Source: Acidobacteriota bacterium
Lineage (GTDB): Bacteria; Acidobacteriota; HRBIN11
Direction: 5' to 3'
Length of the DNA: 5,918 bases
Assembly: GCA_030550225.1 (NCBI GenBank)
Contig: JAUQPV010000172.1
Coordinates: 1-5,918 of the forward strand
Shown: piece after piece, positions 1 to 5,524 of the stretch
Numbering within the stretch: the first letter of the stretch is position 1
Layout: each line of letters begins with the position of its first letter
Position numbers and translations under genes: made by a program
Notes under the pieces: generated by a model
The model's input: the letters and a program-made list of their open reading frames with translations, nothing else
The model's database searches: none
Told to the model about the DNA's origin: nothing

Positions 1-1
1 G

Positions 2-241
2 GTCCTCTTTTCGCCCGCCCATGAGGAGTTCTCAGCTAAGGCCCTGGCACGGGCCATCCTGGCGACGGGCCTCCCGATTCGTCTGCAGGTCCAGCTCCAC
101 AAATACATCCACCTGGCCGAGGACGAGCGGATGGACCCGGCCGTGTGGGATGTGTTACGATCCCGAGGGGTTTCCGGTCCCGAACGCCGGGCGGCCGGGG
201 AACCTATCTCGGATACCCGGGACCCGGTACCTGGGACCTGA
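2..241 (+). CDS. queE: 7-carboxy-7-deazaguanine synthase (QueE), C-terminal fragment
   Basis: This is the last 79 codons of a gene cut by the left window edge. QueE is a radical-SAM enzyme that contracts 6-carboxytetrahydropterin to 7-carboxy-7-deazaguanine in preQ0/queuosine synthesis. The visible part matches the end of the family: a short strand 'VLFSPAHEEF', a helix 'AKALARAIL', then 'RLQVQLHKYIH' (fragment residues 27-37), the conserved C-terminal QxHKY segment. The CxxxCxxC radical-SAM motif lies outside the window. Family members usually end soon after HKY. This one runs about 42 residues further, and its last nine residues (DTRDPVPGT) and most of its stop codon come from a dispersed repeat at 212-239. 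The next gene starts 15 bp downstream, so the two are probably cotranscribed. The identification rests on a short fragment; a different radical-SAM protein is possible but less likely, given queD in the same window. Confidence 0.8.
   Translation, partial: VLFSPAHEEFSAKALARAILATGLPIRLQVQLHKYIHLAEDERMDPAVWDVLRSRGVSGPERRAAGEPISDTRDPVPGT
212..239 (+). repeat. Dispersed 28-bp repeat copy forming the queE C-terminus
   Basis: This copy matches the one at 3212-3239 at 25 of 28 positions (differences at element positions 10, 19 and 24). The consensus begins GATACCCGGSACCCGGTA. The element has near-palindromic ends (GATACC and GGTAYC). Here it is read in frame as DTRDPVPGT, and its final T starts the TGA stop. 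Confidence 0.7.
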
Positions 242-243
242 TC

Positions 244-250
244 GGAAGGA
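244..250 (+). promoter_or_regulatory. Ribosome binding site of the zinc-ribbon/receiver gene
   Basis: GGAAGGA lies 6 nt before the ATG at 257. It fixes this start and lies immediately after the queE stop, consistent with a polycistronic message. Confidence 0.6.
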
Positions 251-256
251 CCGGTC

Positions 257-850
257 ATGGAAGGTCGGCGCTTTTGTCCGAGCTGTGGCGAGGACGTCGT
301 CGTTTACGAGGTCGAGGTCGAGCGGGGCCGCCAGCGGGGTCGGGAGGTCCGGTGCGCCTATTGCGGCTTTTCCCTCGACTGGGTTCCCCCGGCGTCCCTG
401 GCCCGGGGGGGCACGCTCATCATCGCCGACGACACGGTGACCCTGGCCGAGATGTTGAAAGACTATTTCCAAGGCCGGGGTCTCTTTGACCGCATCCTGG
501 TCGCTCGTCACGGGGGTCAGTTCCTGGAGGCGGCCGTCCGGTGCTTCCAGAGCCAGCAGGCGATCCGCCTGGCCATCGTGGACGTGCGGATGCCCATCCT
601 GACCGGGACGCAGGCGGCCGTGGCGTTCCGTTGGGTCGAGCAGGCCTTTGGGCAGACCCTGCGGGCGCCGCTCATCTTCCTATCGGCCCTGCGGGTCGAC
701 GAGAATCTTCAGCGGGTGATGGAGTATTGCGCCCCGGCCCATTACCTCAACAAATCCACGGAGGGCCCGCCGGAGGCTCTCCTGGACCGGCTCTACCAGG
801 TTGCTGTCCATCTGATCAGTCAGCCTCCGACTGAGGTCCGTCCCCTATGA
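257..850 (+). CDS. Zinc-ribbon and receiver-domain fusion protein (response regulator-like)
   Basis: A 197-residue cytoplasmic protein with two parts. Residues 6-38 form a compact zinc ribbon, with CPSC (C7, C10) and CAYC (C33, C36) separated by a charged strand pair. Residues 53 to about 190 form a CheY-like receiver: acidic pair D58-D59 in 'LIIADD', phospho-acceptor D109 in 'LAIVDVRMP', the switch residue S143 in 'LIFLSAL', and the conserved lysine K166 in 'HYLNKS'. All the residues needed for phosphorylation are present, although the usual proline after the lysine is a serine. There is no output domain after the receiver, so the ribbon is the only candidate effector or partner-binding module. 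No histidine kinase is visible nearby. The start at 257 has a good Shine-Dalgarno sequence, and the stop overlaps the next start (ATGA at 847-850), implying translational coupling with the C26 hydrolase. The domain calls are firm; the biological role is unknown. Confidence 0.85.
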   Translation: MEGRRFCPSCGEDVVVYEVEVERGRQRGREVRCAYCGFSLDWVPPASLARGGTLIIADDTVTLAEMLKDYFQGRGLFDRILVARHGGQFLEAAVRCFQSQQAIRLAIVDVRMPILTGTQAAVAFRWVEQAFGQTLRAPLIFLSALRVDENLQRVMEYCAPAHYLNKSTEGPPEALLDRLYQVAVHLISQPPTEVRPL

Positions 851-1581
851 AGAATGCTCGTTGGCCTATCATCGGTATCCTGCCGGACGTCGATACGGCT
901 GAGGCCCTGTGCCGTCTTCGACTGACTTACGTACGGGCCCTCTTGGGAGCAGGGGCGGCCCCGATCGTCCTGACACCCATCCTGGCGGAGGACGTCCGGC
1001 GGCAAGTCGCCGAACTCCTGGACGGTCTTCTCCTGACGGGGAGCCATAGCGATGTCGACCCTCGGCGCTACGGGGAGTCGCCCCAGGCGGGCTTGGGTCC
1101 GTTATCGCCCCTGCGGGAGCAGCAGGACTGGGCCTGGTTGGAGACGGCCTTTGAGCGGGGCCTGCCGGTCCTGGGCATCTGCTACGGTTGCCAAGTCCTG
1201 AACGTATTCTTGGGCGGTTCCCTCTATCAGGACATCCCGTCGGAGGTCCCCGGGGCCGTGGACCACGACCCGGAGACGCCGCCGACCCAGCCGGCTCACG
1301 AGGTCCGCCTGAGCGAGGATTCCGGGCTCTATCGGTGGATCGGTCGCCCCCGGCTGATGGTCAACAGCAGTCATCATCAGGGTATCAAGGCCCTGAGTCC
1401 ACGCGTACGGCCGGTGGCGTGGTCCCCGGACGGTCTCGTCGAGGCCTTTGAGGGGACCGACCCGGACCATCCGGTCTGGGGCATCCAGTGGCACCCGGAA
1501 TGGATGGTCGGAAACGATGTGGCGGCCCGGGCCGTCTTCGAGATGTTCGTCGAGGCCTGCCGCCAGCGGAAGGGACAGTAG
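847..1581 (+). CDS. Peptidase C26 / gamma-glutamyl-GABA hydrolase-like class I glutamine amidotransferase
   Basis: A 244-residue cytoplasmic hydrolase of the PuuD-like peptidase C26 family, a stand-alone class I glutaminase fold that typically cleaves gamma-glutamyl amides. The triad is visible: nucleophile C112 in 'LGICYGCQ', then H216 and E218 in 'WGIQWHPEW'. Other family marks are 'LLLTGSHSDVDP' (residues 61-72), 'NVFLGGSLYQDIP' after the nucleophile, and 'VNSSHHQGIK' (172-181), followed by 'DGLVEAFE'. The length is typical, so it appears complete. The nucleophile elbow has Tyr where PuuD proteins commonly have Arg. The ATG overlaps the preceding stop by ATGA, and GAGG at 833-836 could serve as ribosome binding site. 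No polyamine genes are in view to support a putrescine-degradation role, so the substrate is open. The family is confident; the exact reaction is not. Confidence 0.88.
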   Translation: MKNARWPIIGILPDVDTAEALCRLRLTYVRALLGAGAAPIVLTPILAEDVRRQVAELLDGLLLTGSHSDVDPRRYGESPQAGLGPLSPLREQQDWAWLETAFERGLPVLGICYGCQVLNVFLGGSLYQDIPSEVPGAVDHDPETPPTQPAHEVRLSEDSGLYRWIGRPRLMVNSSHHQGIKALSPRVRPVAWSPDGLVEAFEGTDPDHPVWGIQWHPEWMVGNDVAARAVFEMFVEACRQRKGQ

Positions 1582-1583
1582 TC

Positions 1584-1650
1584 CGGTGTCGGGTGCTGGG
1601 GTCTCCAAGCTCCTGAAGACCTGACCCCCAATACCCAGGACCTCACACCG
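1584..1650 (+). repeat. Palindromic intergenic repeat between the C26 hydrolase and UbiA genes
   Basis: This fills most of the 86-bp gap. The outer arms CGGTGT (1584-1589) and ACACCG (1645-1650) are perfect complements. The inner arms GGGGTC (1598-1603) and GACCCC (1623-1628) also pair, giving an imperfect two-stem hairpin. Its left end shares the 11-mer GTGTCGGGTGC with the element at 5465-5522. It may terminate or stabilise transcripts, but no T-tract follows, so a repeat is the safer call. It has no strand of its own that can be argued. Confidence 0.6.
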
Positions 1651-1667
1651 AATCTTCGAAGCGGGTC

Positions 1668-2642
1668 ATGCCGGAACTGCGAGTCGCCCCGTGGACATCC
1701 CAGGTCTTGCAGTGGACTCGGCGCCCCGGCTGGGGGTCGGCCTTATGGGAATTAGCGCGGCCCTTTACGCTGATCGCCCCAGCCCTGGGTTTCCTGTCCG
1801 GAGGACTGACGGCCCTGGGTGCCCGGCCGCCCCAGCCTCTGGACTGGGCCCACCTACGGTTCATCCTCTTAGGGAGTCTGATGGCGGCCGTCCTCAATGC
1901 GGGGTCGAATGTCCTCAACCAGGTCTACGACCTGGACATCGACCGGATCAATAAGCCCCATCGACCTCTGCCGTCCGGCCGAGTCCCCCTGGGCGTGGCG
2001 AAAGTCTATGCCGGGGTCTTGCTGGCGGTGGGCCTCGTCCTGGCCTGGTGGGTCCAGCCCCTGGGGCGACCCGAGTGTTTTGCCTTGGCGGCGGCCGCCG
2101 TCGGGATGACGTGGATGTATTCGGCCCCGCCCTTCCGGACGAAGCGGTTCGGGATCTGGGCGAACGTGACCATCGCCATCCCTCGGGGATGGCTCCTCAA
2201 GGTCGCCGGCTGGTCCTCGGCGAAGACCATTTGGGGCTGGGAGCCCTGGTACATCGGGACCATCTTTGGGCTGTTCTTGTTGGGTGCCACCAGTACGAAG
2301 GACTTTGCCGACATCGAGGGCGACCGGGCATACGGGTGTCGGACCCTGCCGGTCCGGTACGGCGTCCGTCGGGCGGCTCAGATCATCAGCCCCTTTTTTA
2401 TCGTCCCCTTCCTGCTGATCCCCGTGGGCGTCCGGGCCGGCATCCTGACCGGAAATGCTCACCTGTTAGACGCCTTGAGTGTCGTGCTGGTCGCGTACGG
2501 GGCTTACGTCGTATACCTCATGCTCCGGCGGCCCGACGAACTGGCGACGGATGCGAATCACATCTCGTGGACCCACATGTACATCATGATGTTCGTCGCC
2601 CAAGTCGGGTTTGCCGTCGCCTACCTGGTCCACGGAGGATAG
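1668..2642 (+). CDS. UbiA-family prenyltransferase (integral membrane)
   Basis: A 324-residue polytopic membrane enzyme that transfers an isoprenoid chain from a prenyl diphosphate to an acceptor, such as an aromatic ring, a chlorin or glyceryl phosphate. Both Mg-binding Asp motifs are present: N84-x3-D88-x3-D92 in 'NQVYDLDIDRINKPHRPLPSGR', and D212/D215/D219 in 'KDFADIEGDRAYGCRTLPV'. 'YSAPPFRTKR' (151-160) is the conserved loop between them. About eight or nine hydrophobic helices are readable, starting near residue 29 and ending with the segment before 'LVHGG'. The 'EGDRxxGxRTLPVxYG' wording resembles the chlorophyll synthase and digeranylgeranylglyceryl-phosphate synthase branches more than ubiquinone UbiA, but the acceptor cannot be assigned. 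No quinone or bacteriochlorophyll genes flank it. The start is the only well-placed ATG; the leader is the 1584-1650 repeat plus a weak GAAG-containing stretch, so the ribosome binding site is poor. Confidence 0.9.
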   Translation: MPELRVAPWTSQVLQWTRRPGWGSALWELARPFTLIAPALGFLSGGLTALGARPPQPLDWAHLRFILLGSLMAAVLNAGSNVLNQVYDLDIDRINKPHRPLPSGRVPLGVAKVYAGVLLAVGLVLAWWVQPLGRPECFALAAAAVGMTWMYSAPPFRTKRFGIWANVTIAIPRGWLLKVAGWSSAKTIWGWEPWYIGTIFGLFLLGATSTKDFADIEGDRAYGCRTLPVRYGVRRAAQIISPFFIVPFLLIPVGVRAGILTGNAHLLDALSVVLVAYGAYVVYLMLRRPDELATDANHISWTHMYIMMFVAQVGFAVAYLVHGG

Positions 2643-2651
2643 CTGAATGGT

Positions 2652-2710
2652 ATGGCGAATAGCGAATGAGGGGGACTCCGTTGGCGACTCGCTGTTCGCT
2701 ATTTGCCCAT
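2652..2710 (+). repeat. Inverted-repeat element of a second type between UbiA and the membrane-protein gene
   Basis: AATAGCGAA (2658-2666) pairs perfectly with TTCGCTATT (2695-2703). The stem extends outward through G2657-T2704 (wobble), C2656-G2705, G2655-C2706 and G2654-C2707, giving a 13-bp stem around a 28-nt loop. The left arm contains the heptamer pair GCGAATA/GCGAATG in tandem. Its sequence is AT-richer than the surroundings and unrelated to the GGTGTCGGGTGC-type elements. The rest of the 134-bp gap (2711-2776) shows no promoter that can be defended. Confidence 0.65.
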
Positions 2711-2776
2711 CGCCCGAGCGATAGGAAAGGCCACTCAGGTCTGCATCCTTCCGAGCTGAACGGATTTGGATAGGCC

Positions 2777-4549
2777 ATGGGTCTCATAACCGGTGTTCAG
2801 GGGTGGCTTCCGGTCGGAGTCGTCCACGGCCTGGGGTGGCTGGTCCTGGGTCTACTCCTCTGGCGAAGTCCGACTTGGGTCGGCCGGGTCGCCGGTGGGG
2901 TCCTGGCCCTCCTGTGGGCCGCCGGCATGGACGGGGCGGTCGACCCGACGGCCGTTTGGGTCGCCATCGGGTTGGCCGCTTACTTCATACCGGCCGGTCC
3001 AGTCCGTTGGGTCGGTGTGTTTCTGACGCCCCTCCCCTTTTTTGTCGTTTGGCTTCTGGATACCCTCGGGCGGGAGGTCGCGGCCTGGGGGGACCGCTCT
3101 TTAGAATGGGCGCTGACCCGAAAAGTCCCCTATCTTCGACGCCTTTTGCACGGGCTTCGGGGAAGAGGGGAGGTTGCCGGGACCAGGTCCCAAACCTCAG
3201 CGAATTTCACCGATACCCGGCACCCGGTATCTGGAACCTTCCGATGGCTCGGATGGGTCGGGTTGAGCCTGGGCGGGGCCCTTATGGCTCTCCGTGTCGG
3301 AGGAGTCGGGCCGGCCGTCCCGGCAGGCGTCGGAGCCTTCATCGCCGCCGGGATCGCTCGGCAGGTGTGGGGGACTGACGTCCTCCGGCCTGTCGTCCTG
3401 GGCTCCCTTATCTTAGCTGTCCTTCGATGGGTTGACGCCGGGCGGGCCACCGGGTACACGGCCACCTGGCTGGCCTGGTGCATGGGTTGGGTCGTACCCG
3501 CATGGCTGTACGGGGCCTGGCAGGGCTGGCCGTGGGAAAGTCGGCGCCGGGCGATTTTCTGGATGACTGTCTTAGCCGCCTTCGGGTGGGCCTGGGTCGG
3601 GTACTGGCGGGGAAACCTATGTCCCTCGACGGAGACGGTCCGCCTGTCCTCGGAGGAGTGGGTCCCTCAGGCGTGGTATGGACTGCAGGTCTTGCCGGTC
3701 GAGACCTGGCGAGCCGGCCAGGCGGGCCAAGTCGGTCTTACGGGTCAGCCGAGGCTGGCCGGGTCACCCCTGCCCGGAAGGACGTGTTGGTCGGTCCCCT
3801 GGACGCCTGGGCAGGCCCTTTCGACGGTCTGGGAGGTGTTTCGTCAAAAGCCCTGTGACCCGGCCGCCATGTGGGCTATCGACTTCCAGGTCGTCCCACC
3901 GGTTGGGGTCCAGGCGGGGACATCCCGGCAGGTCCCGGTATGCGTGTGGCCCCTAATGAACCGGGTCCGATGGGCCTTCACGGCGGCCTTCCCGACGGAT
4001 TTGACGGCCGCGGCTCGGGAAATCCGGATTTGCAGTAGGACCGACGTGACCCTGGCCGGTGAACCCCTGGAGGCCCGCCTGATCGAGATCCGGCCAATCC
4101 CGCCTCTGCTCGTCGTGGAGCGCCTGCGGGTTTACCGCCTTGGGCCTCACCGTTACGGACTCGACGTGTCTCTCTGGAATCCCGGACCCCGACGGTTCTG
4201 GGGCCACGTGCTGGTGGGGTTCGTATCGGCCGACCCGGGCCGAGCGTCCTTTCGGTGGCTCGGCGTCCAGCGGTTCCCGGCGACGATCGGACCCGGCGAC
4301 CGGCTCCAGCAGTCTGTCGAGGTAACGACCGCTCGCTTTTGTGGCCTTCCGCAGGTAGGCATCCAAGTCTTTGAGACCGAACGGGGCACCCAAGGCTTCG
4401 CTTGGGCCCGGCTTAGCCCACCTGGAGGGACCGGACGAGGGCCTCTTCCGCCGGGGGGACCTCTAATGTGCGGACCCAACCCGCCGGCGAGTGGACCGAA
4501 ATCGCTACAGCCGACAGATTCGGCGTCTTGTCCACATACCGAGCCGTGA
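2777..4549 (+). CDS. Unknown tryptophan-rich membrane protein with large C-terminal soluble region
   Basis: The family of this 590-residue protein is not recognised. Residues 11-277 hold about eight or nine hydrophobic segments (roughly 11-30, 33-50, 57-72, 76-95, 157-173, 178-197, 204-219, 227-246 and 258-277). A basic loop (115-130, 'RKVPYLRRLLHGLRGR') follows segment 4. There is no cleavable signal peptide. Residues 280 to about 545 are mostly soluble, and 445-545 alternate in a beta-sandwich-like way ('RYGLDVSLWNPGP', 'GDRLQQSVEV'). Six Cys are spread over 282-522. I count 38 Trp (6.4%), which is unusually high. Two stretches look like foreign low-complexity inserts: residues 146-154 (DTRHPVSGT), encoded by a dispersed repeat, and 312-335, rich in Gly and Gln. 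The last 45 codons overlap the opposite-strand PP-loop gene and are Pro/Gly-rich, so the ancestral end may lie near residue 546. The ribosome binding site is weak (GGATAGG close to the ATG). Third positions are strongly G/C across the frame, supporting real coding. Confidence 0.7.
   Translation: MGLITGVQGWLPVGVVHGLGWLVLGLLLWRSPTWVGRVAGGVLALLWAAGMDGAVDPTAVWVAIGLAAYFIPAGPVRWVGVFLTPLPFFVVWLLDTLGREVAAWGDRSLEWALTRKVPYLRRLLHGLRGRGEVAGTRSQTSANFTDTRHPVSGTFRWLGWVGLSLGGALMALRVGGVGPAVPAGVGAFIAAGIARQVWGTDVLRPVVLGSLILAVLRWVDAGRATGYTATWLAWCMGWVVPAWLYGAWQGWPWESRRRAIFWMTVLAAFGWAWVGYWRGNLCPSTETVRLSSEEWVPQAWYGLQVLPVETWRAGQAGQVGLTGQPRLAGSPLPGRTCWSVPWTPGQALSTVWEVFRQKPCDPAAMWAIDFQVVPPVGVQAGTSRQVPVCVWPLMNRVRWAFTAAFPTDLTAAAREIRICSRTDVTLAGEPLEARLIEIRPIPPLLVVERLRVYRLGPHRYGLDVSLWNPGPRRFWGHVLVGFVSADPGRASFRWLGVQRFPATIGPGDRLQQSVEVTTARFCGLPQVGIQVFETERGTQGFAWARLSPPGGTGRGPLPPGGPLMCGPNPPASGPKSLQPTDSASCPHTEP
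3212..3239 (+). repeat. Dispersed 28-bp repeat copy inside the membrane-protein gene
   Basis: The second copy of the element at 212-239, in the same orientation and the same reading frame, encodes DTRHPVSGT (residues 146-154). Its ends GATACC (3212-3217) and GGTATC (3226-3231) are perfect inverted complements. It lies in the hydrophilic loop after the fourth hydrophobic segment, where an insertion would be tolerated. Confidence 0.7.
4389..4406 (-). terminator. Possible hairpin after the PP-loop gene
   Basis: CCCAAG (4389-4394) and CTTGGG (4401-4406) form a perfect 6-bp stem with a 6-nt loop. On the minus strand this sits 6 nt beyond the PP-loop stop codon. No T-run follows, and the same bases encode residues near 540 of the membrane protein on the plus strand, so terminator function is only a suggestion. 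Confidence 0.25.
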
Positions 4550-5459
4550 GCCGGGCGGCCACGACGAAGTCTTCGTCGGCTCGGGTCTCACCGTCCAGGA
4601 TGGCCAGGGGACCCTTCACCCGGACGGGCTGAAGCTGAATGCGGTCCGGAAACCGCAGACGTAAGAAGTTATTCTCCGCTTCTTCCCGGCCGACGACCAG
4701 CTTCAGGCCATCGTGGATCCGGAAGTGACGACCCACCTTCAGGAGCAGGATGTCCCGGAGGTCCATGACCTCCGTCGGACGGTGGAGGAGATAGTCCTGA
4801 AGGCGCTTGGCGAAATTCGGGTCGACCAGGACGCAACACCCGCCGGCCGGCTGGGGGTAGTCGACGATGCCGTATTTCTCGGCCAGGGCCATCTGGACCT
4901 TCCGACTCCGACCCCGGATGCCCAGGAGCTTCTCCCGGTCGACCCAGCCCATCTTCTCGGGGATCGTAGGCGGCAAGAGCTTGGCCGACAGGGGCCGCAG
5001 GAGGAGGCCCTCGAGGCCGGCCTCCCGCTCGACCGTCTGGAGGGCCCGGAAGTGCTGGGACATCGGCCGCTGGTCCAGGACCTCCCCCGTGAAGACGAAC
5101 TGAGCGTCATACTCGGCCATCAGGTCTCGGGCCTTGCGGAGCATGAAGATACGGCAGTCCAGGCAGGGGTTCATGGCCGACCCATAGCCGTACTTGGGCT
5201 GGAGGAGGACCTTCTGGAAGTACTCCTGGGAAATGTCGATGACCTCGACGGGGATGTCCAGGTTCGCCCCGGCCCGGAGGGCGTCGTTAGACAAGTCCTT
5301 CCCCTGGTCCTTCCGACGCCGGATGACCCGCCGGTGGTCGTTTAGGCAGAAGCCTGTACTGAAGTGGACGGCGATGATGTCCACGCCCTGGTCTTTCAAA
5401 AGCCGGCAGGCCAGGGTGCTATCCAGACCGCCCGATAACAAACCGATGGCTCGCACCAT
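4413..5459 (-). CDS. PP-loop ATPase, probable tRNA-thiolation protein with C-terminal RNA-binding-like domain
   Basis: A 348-residue cytoplasmic protein if started at ATG 5459. The adenylating PP-loop is SGGLDST (residues 9-15). Further marks are 'GYGSAMNPCLDCRIFM' (91-106, C99 and C102), 'FTGEVLDQRPMSQH' (123-136), 'LLLRPLSAKLLPPTIPE' (152-168), 'GRSRKVQMALAEKYGI' and 'YPQPAGGCCV' (C208, C209). This matches the MnmA/ThiI-like proteins often labelled tRNA thiouridylase. A CxxC plus a distant Cys is the arrangement that binds an Fe-S cluster in TtuA-type enzymes, so cluster-dependent thiolation is plausible but inferred. Residues about 235-312 ('LLLKVGRHFRIHDGLKLVVGR') resemble the NFACT-R-like RNA-binding domain that I recall in this family. 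It is not QueC, because the C-terminal four-Cys zinc motif is missing. The frame is open up to 5579, but residues upstream of 5459 translate a palindromic repeat, so the shorter start, just before 'VRAIGLLSGG', is preferred. GTG 5456 is an alternative. It is probably cotranscribed with queD. Confidence 0.82.
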   Translation of the reverse strand: MVRAIGLLSGGLDSTLACRLLKDQGVDIIAVHFSTGFCLNDHRRVIRRRKDQGKDLSNDALRAGANLDIPVEVIDISQEYFQKVLLQPKYGYGSAMNPCLDCRIFMLRKARDLMAEYDAQFVFTGEVLDQRPMSQHFRALQTVEREAGLEGLLLRPLSAKLLPPTIPEKMGWVDREKLLGIRGRSRKVQMALAEKYGIVDYPQPAGGCCVLVDPNFAKRLQDYLLHRPTEVMDLRDILLLKVGRHFRIHDGLKLVVGREEAENNFLRLRFPDRIQLQPVRVKGPLAILDGETRADEDFVVAARLTARYVDKTPNLSAVAISVHSPAGWVRTLEVPPAEEALVRSLQVG

Positions 5460-5464
5460 GATCA

Positions 5465-5522
5465 GTGTCGGGTGCCGAAGCTGGGTACGGAGGGTCCGCA
5501 TACCGGACCCCCGGCACCCCAC
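5465..5522 (-). repeat. Palindromic repeat in the queD / PP-loop gap
   Basis: Two nested perfect stems are visible: GGGTGCCG (5470-5477) with CGGCACCC (5512-5519), and GGGTCCG (5492-5498) with CGGACCC (5504-5510) around a 5-nt loop. Its end shares the 11-mer GTGTCGGGTGC (5465-5475) with the element at 1584-1650. It occupies nearly the whole 65-bp gap and ends 5 nt before the preferred start codon of the PP-loop gene, leaving no room for a normal ribosome binding site. Confidence 0.65.
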
Positions 5523-5524
5523 GC

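Noticed and set aside
1584..1650. Rho-independent terminator after the C26 hydrolase gene
   Set aside because: The stem is imperfect and no T-tract follows; shared sequence with another gap makes a repeat the better call.
1869..2462. 197-codon minus-strand open frame opposite the prenyltransferase gene
   Set aside because: It is a GC-rich shadow frame with no recognisable domain, opposite a gene with clear UbiA motifs.
2584..2787. Short minus-strand frame containing ANSEQRVANG
   Set aside because: It is the translation of the inverted repeat at 2652-2710 with no ribosome binding site; it is a repeat, not a gene.
4713..5345. 210-codon plus-strand open frame opposite the PP-loop gene
   Set aside because: It is an antisense shadow with Asp/Glu/Leu-rich composition typical of a frame opposite a GC-rich gene; no motif was seen.
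4413..5459. Annotation of the PP-loop gene as queC
   Set aside because: SGGLDST and the queD neighbour suggest it, but the C-terminal zinc-binding four-Cys motif of QueC is missing and the PCLDC / RPLSAKLLPPTIPE blocks belong to thiolation-type proteins.
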